Source of the DNA: Bacteroidia bacterium
GTDB lineage: Bacteria; Bacteroidota; Bacteroidia; UKL13-3
Reading direction: 5' to 3'
Assembly: GCA_018058135.1 (NCBI GenBank)
Contig: JAGPCK010000003.1
Coordinates: 42,475-106,474 of the forward strand
DNA length: 64,000 nt
The notes beneath the pieces are model-generated. The model was given only the letters and a program-made list of their open reading frames with translations. It had not been told where the DNA came from and made no database searches. The translations under genes were made by a program, and so were the position numbers. Each line of letters starts with the position of its first letter. Position 1 is the stretch's first letter. Shown one piece after another: positions 52,780-61,782 of this stretch.

Positions 52780-52836
52780 GCTGTTTTAAAACCTGCACAA
52801 ACTGCAAACAATCCTTGCCTTGCTGTGTCTTATTCG

Positions 52837-52845
52837 TAACCTTTG
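52837..52845 (+). promoter_or_regulatory. Possible -7 box of mrp, abutting the start codon
   Basis: TAACCTTTG is TAnnTTTG with one extra spacer base; it ends 5 nt before the mrp ATG at 52851. Confidence 0.3.
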
Positions 52846-52850
52846 CAGCT

Positions 52851-53930
52851 ATGATTACGGAGAAACAAGTACTTTTTGCCTTGAGCCATGTGCAGGAACC
52901 TGATTTGAAAAAAGATCTGGTTACACTCAACATGATCAAGGATATAAAAATTGAGGGGAACCACATTCAGTTTACTATTGTATTAACCACTCCGGCTTGT
53001 CCGCTTAAGGACAAAATGAAGGACGATTCCATTGCGGCTATTCATGCCCATGTATCAGCAGACGCTACTATTCAGGTAGACTTTACAGCCAACGTGAGCA
53101 CCAACCGCAGCGACAAATTTGTGTTGCCGGGTGTGCGTAATATCATCGCGATTATGTCGGGCAAGGGTGGGGTAGGAAAATCTACGGTGGCTTCCAATCT
53201 GGCTATTGCACTGGCACAAACGGGTGCAAAGGTAGGTTTACTGGATGCTGATATTTACGGTCCTTCGCAAGCCGTCATGTTTGGTTTAGAGGGGCAGCAA
53301 CCTTTTATGGAAGACGTGAACGGCAAATCGTTTATTGTTCCGTTAGAGAGTCATGGAGTAAAACTCATTTCCATAGCCTTTTTGTTGCGTCCTGATCAGG
53401 CAGTGGCCTGGAGGGGGCCTATGGTTTCTTCAGCACTCAAACAATTTGTAAGTGAAGTGAGCTGGGGTGAGTTGGATTACCTCATTCTTGATATGCCTCC
53501 GGGTACAGGCGATATACACCTTACATTGCTGCAAACGGTTCCTTTAACGGGTGTGGTAATGGTTACTACACCGCAACAAGTGGCTTTGGCCGATGCACAA
53601 AAAGGGGCTTTGCTTTTAGGTATGATGCCTTCTAAAATTCCTATGCTGGGTGTGGTGGAAAATATGGCTTGGTTTACTCCGGCTGAATTGCCGAATAACC
53701 GTTACCCCATTTTTGGTAAAGGAGCAGGAGAGCAGTTGGCCAAACAATTTGGAGCACCCTTACTTGCACAAATTCCCTTGTACATGGAAATAATGGAAGG
53801 TGCCGATACGGGTAAACCTGCCGCCTTGCAACAAAATACGCCTTACGGAGAAATTTACACTCAACTGGCGCAAGCCGTAGCCCAACAAATAGCCATAAAA
53901 AATGCCAGCGCAAATGCAGCTTCCAACTAA
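52851..53930 (+). CDS. mrp: Mrp/NBP35-family Fe-S cluster carrier ATPase
   Basis: The start at 52851 gives 359 residues: an N-terminal MIP18/DUF59 domain (about 1-80, with TPACPLKDKM), a deviant Walker A GKGGVGKST (104-112) and LILDMPPGTGD as Walker B region. Family members assemble or carry [4Fe-4S] clusters. In most homologues the segment after GVVENM contains a CPxC pair that binds the bridging cluster; here it reads VVENMAWFTPAELPNNRYPI with no cysteine, so the cluster must be held differently or the role has changed. It probably works with the NifU-domain protein 83 bp downstream. Confidence 0.92.
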   Translation: MITEKQVLFALSHVQEPDLKKDLVTLNMIKDIKIEGNHIQFTIVLTTPACPLKDKMKDDSIAAIHAHVSADATIQVDFTANVSTNRSDKFVLPGVRNIIAIMSGKGGVGKSTVASNLAIALAQTGAKVGLLDADIYGPSQAVMFGLEGQQPFMEDVNGKSFIVPLESHGVKLISIAFLLRPDQAVAWRGPMVSSALKQFVSEVSWGELDYLILDMPPGTGDIHLTLLQTVPLTGVVMVTTPQQVALADAQKGALLLGMMPSKIPMLGVVENMAWFTPAELPNNRYPIFGKGAGEQLAKQFGAPLLAQIPLYMEIMEGADTGKPAALQQNTPYGEIYTQLAQAVAQQIAIKNASANAASN

Positions 53931-53989
53931 TTCTGCCCCGCTCAATACAGGTTCCTGCATTATCATTTCCCAAATGACAATTTTGCGGC

Positions 53990-53997
53990 TATATTTG
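53990..53997 (+). promoter_or_regulatory. Predicted -7 box of the NifU-domain gene
   Basis: TATATTTG, a perfect match, 16 nt before the ATG at 54014. It suggests a promoter of its own apart from mrp. Confidence 0.45.
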
Positions 53998-54013
53998 CCC
54001 TTGCTTTAATCGC

Positions 54014-54256
54014 ATGCCCAAAATGAACTCAGCTTTGCAGGAAAAAATTGAACAGGCCCTCAACACCATGCGCCCATACTTACAGGCCGATGGAGGTGAT
54101 GTGGAGCTGGTGGAAGTAACCCCCGACATGGTGGTTAATCTTCGCCTTACAGGTGCTTGTAAAAGTTGCGAAATGAGCCACATGACCATGAAGGCAGGCA
54201 TTGAAGAAGGTTTGCGCAAAGCCATTCCTGAGATTACAGGCGTAGTGGCGGTTTAA
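54014..54256 (+). CDS. NifU C-terminal domain Fe-S scaffold protein
   Basis: The 80-residue protein is a stand-alone NifU C-terminal (Nfu) domain: ALNTMRPYLQADGGDVELVE then C49-K-S-C52 (GACKSCEMSHMTMKAGIEEG). The CxxC pair from two subunits holds a transferable [4Fe-4S] cluster. The neighbour mrp is also an Fe-S carrier, so the two likely serve one maturation route. An ATG at 54023 is an alternative start. It is convergent with the next gene, with a 2-bp gap. Confidence 0.95.
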   Translation: MPKMNSALQEKIEQALNTMRPYLQADGGDVELVEVTPDMVVNLRLTGACKSCEMSHMTMKAGIEEGLRKAIPEITGVVAV

Positions 54257-54258
54257 TT

Positions 54259-57054
54259 TTATCTGGTAAGGTAAATCATTCCTTTTTTCTCAAAAGCTAA
54301 TCTGGCTTTTCCTTTTGCCCGTACAATATAAAAATACACACCGTCAGGCGATGGTTTGTTTTGGTAGTTTCCGTCCCAACAAAAGTTTTTGTCTGCAGTT
54401 TTAAAAATTCGCTCTCCCCAGCGATTGTATATTTCAAGGTAAAACTCTTCTACTCCTACATTTTCAACACTCCAGCAATTGTTGAGCTGGTCTTTCGTAG
54501 GGTTGGGACTAAATGCATCAGGAATCCAAAGTTGTGGTATAAAAGGAATGCAAACCAAATTACTTTTTGCGTTGGCCGTGCTATTGTTTTGATGTGCTGT
54601 TACCCGGTAGCATTTTGCAATGTCAATAAGTGTGTCGCTGTAAAGCGAACTGTCTTCGAAAGCCAATGTGTTGATGAATGTAATATCAACAAAAGAATCA
54701 GGTCGTTGGTATTGTACGCTGTAATTTTCTACACCGCTGTTCCAAAACATATATGGGTTCCAGCTCAGTTGTACCTTACCACTATTATCAGGAACTGCTC
54801 TAAGTAAGATGTTGGATGAAACTGGAGACAGGTTGCTTTTTTGATTACATACATCGGTAGCTCTGATGGTGTAGGCATAAATAGTATTTGATGCCGAGGC
54901 GCGGTCAAGAAAAAATGTATCAGATAAAGTGCTTAATGTGCCATTGTTGCGAAGCAATTCATATGCTATGGCTCCTTTCAATGTATACCATTGAAGCAAG
55001 ATGCTGTCATGTCCTGTTACGTTTATACTGTGCATAACAGGTGAGGTACTCAGGTTAAATCCCGGATAAACGGTAACGAAAGCGGAATCAGCAGTAATAC
55101 AACCGTTGCTGCTTTTTAATTGTTGACGAAGTAGAAATGAGCCTGAATCAGCGAAGAATATGGCAAGTGGGGTATTGGAAGTATACTTGTATGAAGTATC
55201 CCATCCCGTTGTACTTTGGTAGAAAACTGAATCAATGTTGTTGGAGTTGTATTGCAGCTGTACAAGTATGTTGATTGGGGCGCAATGTTTATCGTTTGGT
55301 AAAAGTATGCCGGGTTTTGCAGCGTCAATTACTTCAATTGCTTGAGAGCGAATGAGTGTATCGGTACAATAGCCGTTGGAATAAATGAGTGTAATATTAA
55401 ACAAGCCTGTTTGGGTATAACTATGCTTAGGGTTTTTTAACGTATCGGTAGTGCCATCGCCAAAGTTCCAGTAATAACTTGGCCCGGTGAGCGGGTTATG
55501 GTAGGCTGTAAATGAGGTGTCAGTAAACTCTACTTGGGTATAACGGCAGGCTTGAGTGCCGGTAGTAGTAAAGCCAGCCAGCACATCAGGACCTATATCA
55601 ATGCTATCGCTATACCATTGCACATACCCGCTGGGGCGTGTGCCTTTAAGTTTTACGAGATACTTGCCCGGTTGAGTATAAGTATGTGATACTACAGCGT
55701 TGTTACTAAGTAAACTATCTCCATCGCCAAAGTACCATTGGTACATACTGAATATACTATCGCTAATGTTACGGAATACTGCTTTTTTACAACTTACTTC
55801 AGATGAGAAATGCACAAAACCATCGTGAAGCATGAAGGGGAAGCTACAATAGGATGTTATATGGTTAGTAAGGGAATCATTTGCACCGCATGCGTTCCCT
55901 ATTATATCAGGAAAGTTAATAACACCAGTTATCCCGTAGTTTGGACTGATAGAAGACCTTTTACTTTCGAAATAGATTTTTCTGTTATTGGCTAAACATA
56001 TACCCGGACAACTGCTTAAGTTTATGTACCTGAAACGTGGCATCAATAGATTTTGTGTAATTTTAAAGCGGTCAGCCCACAAATTGTTGGATGTTTTTGG
56101 GTAGAATTGAAATACATCAAGATAAAATGAATCTGCAGGGTTAAATTTTAGCGGGGTGAAACCTATAACATAGGCTATTGAATCATTTGGTGAAAATACA
56201 GCATCAGTAAACAGGTAGCTGCCTGTTTTGCTCATATCAGCACTGTAAATGAGCATCTGATTACTAAATTTGCCTGTTGTTAAATTAAAGTTGTATTTAA
56301 ACAAAAATGCACTGTCAACTTTTCCATAGGTACTCTTACAGGAAGTAGAAAGAAATACGTCTCCTTTGTTATTCGATTTCAAATTAATGTTAGAAGCATA
56401 TTGAAATCCATTATCAAATAATATATCCGAACGTTCAGGTGCAAATGTTTTTACCGGAGTGCCAAAGCCTGTTGAAGAAAGAGGAATGGCAATTAATGTA
56501 TCTAAATGCCGGCTGATTACCCAATAATTTGCACCATTTCTTACAGCAGTTACACCCTGTGCAGGGCCTTTAATTAACACTTCTTGTTTAATCACTTTAC
56601 CTACACCTCCATTCAAATTCATATCTACAGAATAGGCTCTTAGCCCTTTGTCAGGGGTGAATGCCCTGCTTAAATATGGGGTTTCATCTGAAAGCACAAA
56701 CACATACTGATTGAGTAGTCCTGTTAGCGGTAGAATAATACTAAGTTGGTTCTTTGTAAATCTTGCAGTTTGATAGTAATTTATACTAAGTAATCCACCT
56801 TCCACTACACTGCTGAAGTCGTCTGAGAAATCTTTTTTTATGCGCTCAGCATTACCAACTAACTTCAATTGATTAGTGCTGTCGCAAATATAAGATTGAT
56901 AAAACGTACTTCCTGATATACTAAGATAAGAATAGTTTGGCGGTTCGGTTATGGTGTTATAATGTCTTATAAGATTATTGTAATACTGACAGGAGGCATT
57001 TAAATGCACAGCGAGTAATAGGAATACCGTTATTAAGTATTTACGCGAGACCAT
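54259..57054 (-). CDS. Large PKD-domain protein with T9SS type B sorting domain
   Basis: The 931-residue protein has a signal peptide (to NASCQ, about residue 22), an N-terminal region of about 390 residues that looks beta-propeller-like (repeated strands such as NYWVISRHLDTLIAI and DVFLSTSCKSTYGK), two PKD domains (YQWYFGDGDSLLSNNAVVSH and YYWNFGDGTTDTLKNPKHSY), a fibronectin-like part, and a C-terminal type B domain (LWIPDAFSPNPTKDQLN, YNRWGERIF, PDGVYFYIVRA). Type B cargo is exported by T9SS and stays on or near the surface, often with a PorP/SprF partner. A perfect -7 box and a 12-bp palindrome precede the start. Confidence 0.9.
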   Translation of the reverse strand: MVSRKYLITVFLLLAVHLNASCQYYNNLIRHYNTITEPPNYSYLSISGSTFYQSYICDSTNQLKLVGNAERIKKDFSDDFSSVVEGGLLSINYYQTARFTKNQLSIILPLTGLLNQYVFVLSDETPYLSRAFTPDKGLRAYSVDMNLNGGVGKVIKQEVLIKGPAQGVTAVRNGANYWVISRHLDTLIAIPLSSTGFGTPVKTFAPERSDILFDNGFQYASNINLKSNNKGDVFLSTSCKSTYGKVDSAFLFKYNFNLTTGKFSNQMLIYSADMSKTGSYLFTDAVFSPNDSIAYVIGFTPLKFNPADSFYLDVFQFYPKTSNNLWADRFKITQNLLMPRFRYINLSSCPGICLANNRKIYFESKRSSISPNYGITGVINFPDIIGNACGANDSLTNHITSYCSFPFMLHDGFVHFSSEVSCKKAVFRNISDSIFSMYQWYFGDGDSLLSNNAVVSHTYTQPGKYLVKLKGTRPSGYVQWYSDSIDIGPDVLAGFTTTGTQACRYTQVEFTDTSFTAYHNPLTGPSYYWNFGDGTTDTLKNPKHSYTQTGLFNITLIYSNGYCTDTLIRSQAIEVIDAAKPGILLPNDKHCAPINILVQLQYNSNNIDSVFYQSTTGWDTSYKYTSNTPLAIFFADSGSFLLRQQLKSSNGCITADSAFVTVYPGFNLSTSPVMHSINVTGHDSILLQWYTLKGAIAYELLRNNGTLSTLSDTFFLDRASASNTIYAYTIRATDVCNQKSNLSPVSSNILLRAVPDNSGKVQLSWNPYMFWNSGVENYSVQYQRPDSFVDITFINTLAFEDSSLYSDTLIDIAKCYRVTAHQNNSTANAKSNLVCIPFIPQLWIPDAFSPNPTKDQLNNCWSVENVGVEEFYLEIYNRWGERIFKTADKNFCWDGNYQNKPSPDGVYFYIVRAKGKARLAFEKKGMIYLTR

Positions 57055-57062
57055 CTGAGTAT

Positions 57063-57074
57063 TTCACATGTGAA
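57063..57074. promoter_or_regulatory. 12-bp palindrome TTCACATGTGAA
   Basis: Perfect palindrome 9-20 bp before the ATG of the type B T9SS gene and downstream of its predicted transcript start, where a bound regulator could block transcription. Confidence 0.3.
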
Positions 57075-57087
57075 TAATAATGTTGGG

Positions 57088-57095
57088 CAAAACTA
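57088..57095 (-). promoter_or_regulatory. Predicted -7 box of the type B T9SS gene
   Basis: The reverse strand reads TAGTTTTG, a perfect TAnnTTTG match, 33 bp before the ATG at 57054. Confidence 0.45.
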
Positions 57096-57428
57096 CTTAA
57101 TACAAACCCCAAAAACATGGCTAAGCTAACAGAACAATATTTGCAGATAAATACTTTCACTTTTAATGTTTGATTGATGTCATTTTGAATTCACTCGAAA
57201 ATGAATTGTGAAAATAAGTATAAATCCTGATTTATTTTAAGTATTTTTAAAAATCTAATATTCATCAGATTCGTATGGTTAAAGTTCTAATCAGGCATCG
57301 TAGTAGCGGTATAGTTCTTTCTTCACCTCAACGCTGCAATTCATCCTGTTCAGTCTACGGTTCATCACCTTTCGTTTTTTACTGTTTGCCGCATAGTTCA
57401 CTTTTGTGTTTAAATAAATAAAGCACAA

Positions 57429-59819
57429 ATGAAACTGCAACTCGTTTTTATCTTATCGTTTTTTACTACCTGTGTGCTGGCTCTGGCACCTGTTGTTACT
57501 CCCGTTACTCTTACGCAAACTGTGAGAGGTGTGTTGCTCGACAGGGACAGCCGCTCTCCGTTAGTGGGGGCCACCGTACAAATTCTCAAAACTACTCCGC
57601 TTAAAGTAACAGTAACCGATGTGGATGGTAAGTTCCGCATAACAGATGTGCCGGTGGGGCGTCAAACAATCAAAATTACGTATTTGGGTTACAATGAACT
57701 GGTGTTGAATGATGTGATTGTGAACTCAGGCAAAGAAGTGGTGCTCAACCTGGAGATGCAGGAAACGGTTGTTTCAGCTAAAGAGGTAGTGATTAAGGGC
57801 GACCGTAAAAATGCCACCAACAATGAACTTATTTCCGTAAGCGGGCGCAATTTTACCATTGATCAAACGCAACGTTATGCAGGTAGCTTGGGCGACCCCA
57901 GCCGAATGGCTTCTAACTTTGCCGGTGTGGCCGGTGGTGGAAGCGACCAACGTAATGACATTGTTATTCGTGGTAACTCGCCCCTGGGTTTATTGTGGCG
58001 GATGGAAGGGGCGGATATTCCTAACCCGAATCACTTCAGCAGTCAGGGAGCCAATGGCGGGCCGGTGAGTATTCTGAACAATAATGTGCTGGCCAATTCT
58101 GATTTTATTACCGGAGCTTTTCCTTCCATGTACGGTAATGCCAACTCAGGCGTGTTTGATTTAAAAATGCGCAACGGTAACAATGAAAAGCACGAGTATA
58201 CGGGACAGATAGGTTTTGCCGGTGTTGAACTGATGGCTGAAGGGCCGATTAACAAAGCCAAAGGCTCATCGTTTTTACTTAGTTACCGTTATTCTACTCT
58301 GGCTGCTTTTGATGCCATCGGCTTATCTTTTGGTGATGCCGGTGTCCCTAAATACCAGGATTTGTCTTTTAAACTCAATTTCCCGAACACCAAAGCCGGT
58401 GCCTTTAGTGTATTTGGTATTGGAGGTTTTAGTAGTACGCAGTTACTGGATAGTAAGAAAAAAGGTGAAGAACTGGCTGAAGAAGGCTATCCAATCGATA
58501 TAGATTTTTCGAGCCGTATGGGCGTGGCAGGTGTTACCCATACCTACATGCTGGATAAATCATCCTATATAAAAACAGTCATCACTGCTTCAGGTGAGGC
58601 CAATGATGTAGATGTGGATTCACTTAATTATTACAACAACTACAGTAAATTTCCTATTCAGTTCAGGCGTACGGCTACAACACGTCAAAGCTTGCACAGT
58701 TTTTACAATAAAAAAATAAGTGCCCGCCACTCGTTCAGGGTCGGAGTTATTGCCACCGCTATTCAACTGAATATGCAAGACACGACCTACGACAATGAGC
58801 TGAAAATGTACCGCACCAATTATGATATAGAAGAGTCAACCGGAATAATGCAGGCTTATGCCAACTGGAATTACCGTATCAGTGAGCAGTTGAGTACCAA
58901 TGTGGGTGTTCACTACAATCAGTTTTTGCTCAACAACACATCAGCTGTTGAACCCCGTGCAGGTGTTAAATGGAACGTGAACAACAAACAGAGTTTTAAT
59001 CTGGGTTTTGGTATGCACAGCCAGATTCAACCGTTACCTGTTTACTTCCAACGCTCACTTGTTGATACCGCTGCCAAAACGTATGTGTTAACCAACAAAG
59101 ATTTAAAAATGAGCAACAGTTACCACTACATTTTAGGATACGAAAGGCAGTTGGGTGAAAACTTGTTTTTAAAGAGTGAGGTCTATTATCAGCACATTAC
59201 CAAGCAAGCGGTAGAGCGTAATCCTTCGTATTTCTCTGTGGCTAATTTTGGTGCCGATTTCGTTTTTCCTGAAGCAGACAGTTTAGTAAACAAAGGCAAA
59301 GGCCGCAACTATGGTTTGGAACTTACTTTGGAGCGGTACTTCTCGGGCAGTTATTATTTTCTGGTTACAGCCTCCTTGTTTCAGAGCGAATACAAAGGCA
59401 GTGATAACAAATGGAGAAGTACAGCCTTTAACAGCAATTATGTATTTAATGCACTGGCAGGTAAAGAATGGAAGTTTAAAGACGGTAAAAATATTCTTGC
59501 ACTCAGTTTAAAAGTGACCAATGCGGGCGGAAAAAGATATGTACCGGTTGATCAAGTAAAATCAGCACAAAACCGTCAGACGGAGTACGATGAAGCCAAT
59601 GCTTACAAAGACAGGTTCGAAGATTATTTCAGAACCGATATTCGCATCAGCTACAAGAAAAACGGAAAACGTATCACCCAAGAGTGGGCACTTGATGTGC
59701 AGAATGTTTTTAATACTCAAAACGTGCTTACACAGCAGTACAATCCACGTACCGGCAAAATGGAAAAAGAATACCAGATTGGAATTTTCCCTGTACCTTT
59801 ATATCGCATTTACTTTTAA
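57429..59819 (+). CDS. TonB-dependent receptor with carboxypeptidase-like N-domain
   Basis: The 796-residue outer-membrane protein has a signal peptide (about 1-20), a carboxypeptidase regulatory-like beta-sandwich (about 33-120: GVLLDRDSRSPLVGATVQIL), a plug (about 130-240: RNDIVIRGNSPLGLLWRMEG) and a barrel to the end (EYQIGIFPVPLYRIYF, terminal Phe). It takes up or senses a ligand with TonB energy. It is the first gene of an operon with a LytS-type kinase (overlap of 1 base, TAATG) and a LytTR regulator, so the system may sense or control this receptor. Ligand unknown; no SusD partner is present. Confidence 0.88.
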   Translation: MKLQLVFILSFFTTCVLALAPVVTPVTLTQTVRGVLLDRDSRSPLVGATVQILKTTPLKVTVTDVDGKFRITDVPVGRQTIKITYLGYNELVLNDVIVNSGKEVVLNLEMQETVVSAKEVVIKGDRKNATNNELISVSGRNFTIDQTQRYAGSLGDPSRMASNFAGVAGGGSDQRNDIVIRGNSPLGLLWRMEGADIPNPNHFSSQGANGGPVSILNNNVLANSDFITGAFPSMYGNANSGVFDLKMRNGNNEKHEYTGQIGFAGVELMAEGPINKAKGSSFLLSYRYSTLAAFDAIGLSFGDAGVPKYQDLSFKLNFPNTKAGAFSVFGIGGFSSTQLLDSKKKGEELAEEGYPIDIDFSSRMGVAGVTHTYMLDKSSYIKTVITASGEANDVDVDSLNYYNNYSKFPIQFRRTATTRQSLHSFYNKKISARHSFRVGVIATAIQLNMQDTTYDNELKMYRTNYDIEESTGIMQAYANWNYRISEQLSTNVGVHYNQFLLNNTSAVEPRAGVKWNVNNKQSFNLGFGMHSQIQPLPVYFQRSLVDTAAKTYVLTNKDLKMSNSYHYILGYERQLGENLFLKSEVYYQHITKQAVERNPSYFSVANFGADFVFPEADSLVNKGKGRNYGLELTLERYFSGSYYFLVTASLFQSEYKGSDNKWRSTAFNSNYVFNALAGKEWKFKDGKNILALSLKVTNAGGKRYVPVDQVKSAQNRQTEYDEANAYKDRFEDYFRTDIRISYKKNGKRITQEWALDVQNVFNTQNVLTQQYNPRTGKMEKEYQIGIFPVPLYRIYF

Positions 59820-60889
59820 TGAAAAAATTCAGCGAACGATTCAATGGTCCTAAAATGGTCAGGCGCCACATCATTATTATGGCGCTGGCCTTTTTCTTTG
59901 GCGGAATGAATGACCACATCAACTGGCTCATTGACCACAGTTATTCTTTCAATACAGATTACCTGCCACATATTCTTTTTAACTTTTTTTACATTTCATT
60001 GATATGGAATGGCAATGAGTTGCTGATGTCGGTGGTAGATCGTTACCTCGATTGGCATTCACACACGCGGGCTAAAATTGTTGTGTCGGCAGCTATTGCT
60101 TTAGTATTACCTGTACTTATTCACTTCTCGTTTAATCTGGGGCTTCACCCTGTTTTTTTCGGGCGGCCATGCGACTTAGGCGCAAAAGAAAATTACATGT
60201 CGTTGATTATTGCCATTGTAGTTACACTTTTGGTCAATTGTATTTATGTAGCCAGTGAATTTTTTGAGTACTGGAAAAAGTCACTTACAGAGAAAGAAGA
60301 ATTCAAACGTACCAGCATCACCGCTGAATTTGAAACACTCAAAAATCAGGTGAATCCTCACTTTTTATTCAACAGTTTAAATACACTCACTTCCCTTATA
60401 GAAGAAGACACCAAAAAGGCTACTGATTTTGTGGAGCAGTTGGCTCACGTGTACCGCTACGTTTTACTTAACCGCGATAACGAAACTGTTTCGCTTAAAG
60501 AGGAACTGGAGTTTACCCGTTCATTTATTTACCTGAATCAAATGCGTTTTGGAGATAACCTGCAATCGGACATACGTGTGCCGGAAGTTTTTCAATCGCT
60601 TCACTTGCCAACTCTCTCTTTGCAGATGCTGGTAGAGAATGCGGTGAAGCATAACATTATTTCCAAAGACAAACCTCTTAAAGTAACTGTTCAAATGAAT
60701 GAAGCGTCACAATTGTGTATATCCAATAACCTGCAACGCAAACCATCACCTGTGGCAGGTAGTAAGATAGGTTTAACCAATATCATGAGTCGGTACGGTT
60801 TTTATACTGATGAAGAGGTGGTAGTAACTGATGACGGGAAAATATTCTGTGTGTGTTTACCGCTACTTGATTCTAAAAAAATAATTTAA
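59819..60889 (+). CDS. LytS/YehU-type sensor histidine kinase
   Basis: The 356-residue inner-membrane protein has four predicted TM helices in its first 160 residues (for example HIIIMALAFFFGG, IVVSAAIALVLPVLIHFSF, LIIAIVVTLLVNCIYVASEF), then the His_kinase domain with phosphoacceptor motif NPHFLFNSLNTL, N-box LVENAVKHN and G-box GLTNIMSRYGF. No extracellular sensor loop of size is seen, so the signal may be membrane-borne or come through a partner. The ATG overlaps the receptor stop, and the regulator follows 7 bp later. Confidence 0.93.
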   Translation: MKKFSERFNGPKMVRRHIIIMALAFFFGGMNDHINWLIDHSYSFNTDYLPHILFNFFYISLIWNGNELLMSVVDRYLDWHSHTRAKIVVSAAIALVLPVLIHFSFNLGLHPVFFGRPCDLGAKENYMSLIIAIVVTLLVNCIYVASEFFEYWKKSLTEKEEFKRTSITAEFETLKNQVNPHFLFNSLNTLTSLIEEDTKKATDFVEQLAHVYRYVLLNRDNETVSLKEELEFTRSFIYLNQMRFGDNLQSDIRVPEVFQSLHLPTLSLQMLVENAVKHNIISKDKPLKVTVQMNEASQLCISNNLQRKPSPVAGSKIGLTNIMSRYGFYTDEEVVVTDDGKIFCVCLPLLDSKKII

Positions 60890-60896
60890 GCACAAC

Positions 60897-61664
60897 ATGA
60901 AGGTACTTATTATAGAAGACGAAGCCCCTGCACAACGCAGACTGCAAAAGCTATTGCAGCAGGCCCGTCCTGATATTCATATTCAGGGAATAGCTGACAG
61001 CATAGAGTCGGCTGTCAAATTAATTCAACAAACCACTGAAATTGATTTACTGTTCATGGACATTGAACTGGCAGATGGAAAAAGTTTTACCATTTTTGAG
61101 CAAGTAAATGTTGTGCAACCTGTAATTTTCACCACCGCCTACGATGAATATGCTATACAAGCCTTTAAAGTAAACAGTGTAGATTATTTGCTTAAACCCA
61201 TTAATCCGGATGAACTGGAAAAGGCACTGAAAAAATTTGAAGCAATCCACCTGCAAAAAGAACAACAGTTGCCCGATTTAGCCAAGTTGCTGCACCAGCT
61301 TAAGCCCAGCCAAAAGCAACACCGCAATCGGTTTTTGGTGAAAACAGGTACACGACTTATTTCGCTTGCTGTAGAAGAAGTGGCTTACTTTATGGCACAC
61401 GAAAAACTGGTGTTTGCTGTAAAATGGGATGGCGCAAAACACATCATGGATTATACGCTGGACGAATTGGAGCAAATGTTGGATGAGCAACAATTTTTCA
61501 GAGCCAACCGACAGTTTATTGTACACATTAAAGCGGTACAAAGTATGAGTTCATCAGTAAACGGGAAGTTGAAACTTAATCTTTTACCGGCTCCGTTTAC
61601 ACATGAAGAAATTTCTGTAAGCAGAGACAAAGCACAGGATTTCAAAGATTGGTTAGACTACTGA
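60897..61664 (+). CDS. LytTR-family response regulator
   Basis: The 255-residue protein has a receiver (1-120) with phosphoacceptor D55 (LLFMDIELADG) and K of LLKPINPDE, and a LytTR DNA-binding domain (about 145-255: RFLVKTGTRLISLAVEEVAY, FFRANRQFIVHIKAVQ). LytTR proteins bind direct repeats upstream of targets and bend DNA. It forms a two-component pair with the LytS-type kinase, and the upstream TonB receptor is a likely sensor or target. Confidence 0.95.
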   Translation: MKVLIIEDEAPAQRRLQKLLQQARPDIHIQGIADSIESAVKLIQQTTEIDLLFMDIELADGKSFTIFEQVNVVQPVIFTTAYDEYAIQAFKVNSVDYLLKPINPDELEKALKKFEAIHLQKEQQLPDLAKLLHQLKPSQKQHRNRFLVKTGTRLISLAVEEVAYFMAHEKLVFAVKWDGAKHIMDYTLDELEQMLDEQQFFRANRQFIVHIKAVQSMSSSVNGKLKLNLLPAPFTHEEISVSRDKAQDFKDWLDY

Positions 61665-61756
61665 TGAGTGCGTGTTCAATAATTATTTGTTAACTTTCTG
61701 CTTTATAAAGGCTTGCTTTTAGATAGTAATGATGTACAGTTTTTGAACACTACCTT

Positions 61757-61764
61757 TATCTTTG
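61757..61764 (+). promoter_or_regulatory. Predicted -7 box of the DUF4412 gene
   Basis: TATCTTTG, a perfect match, 18 nt before the ATG at 61783, which also excludes the longer frame starting with TTG at 61762. Confidence 0.5.
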
Positions 61765-61782
61765 CTATTACATGATACGGTT

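Larger units (their letters stand above)
57055..57428. other. Divergent intergenic region (374 bp)
   Basis: Contains the promoter box and palindrome of the type B T9SS gene on the left. The rest is AT-rich with a few 6-bp inverted repeats. No perfect -7 box was found for the TonB receptor gene. I looked for a B12 box or other riboswitch core, often present before such receptors, and did not see one. Confidence 0.5.

Noticed and set aside
57055..57428. Riboswitch (cobalamin or TPP type) upstream of the TonB receptor
   Set aside because: No recognisable conserved core sequence was found; the region is AT-rich and only weakly structured.
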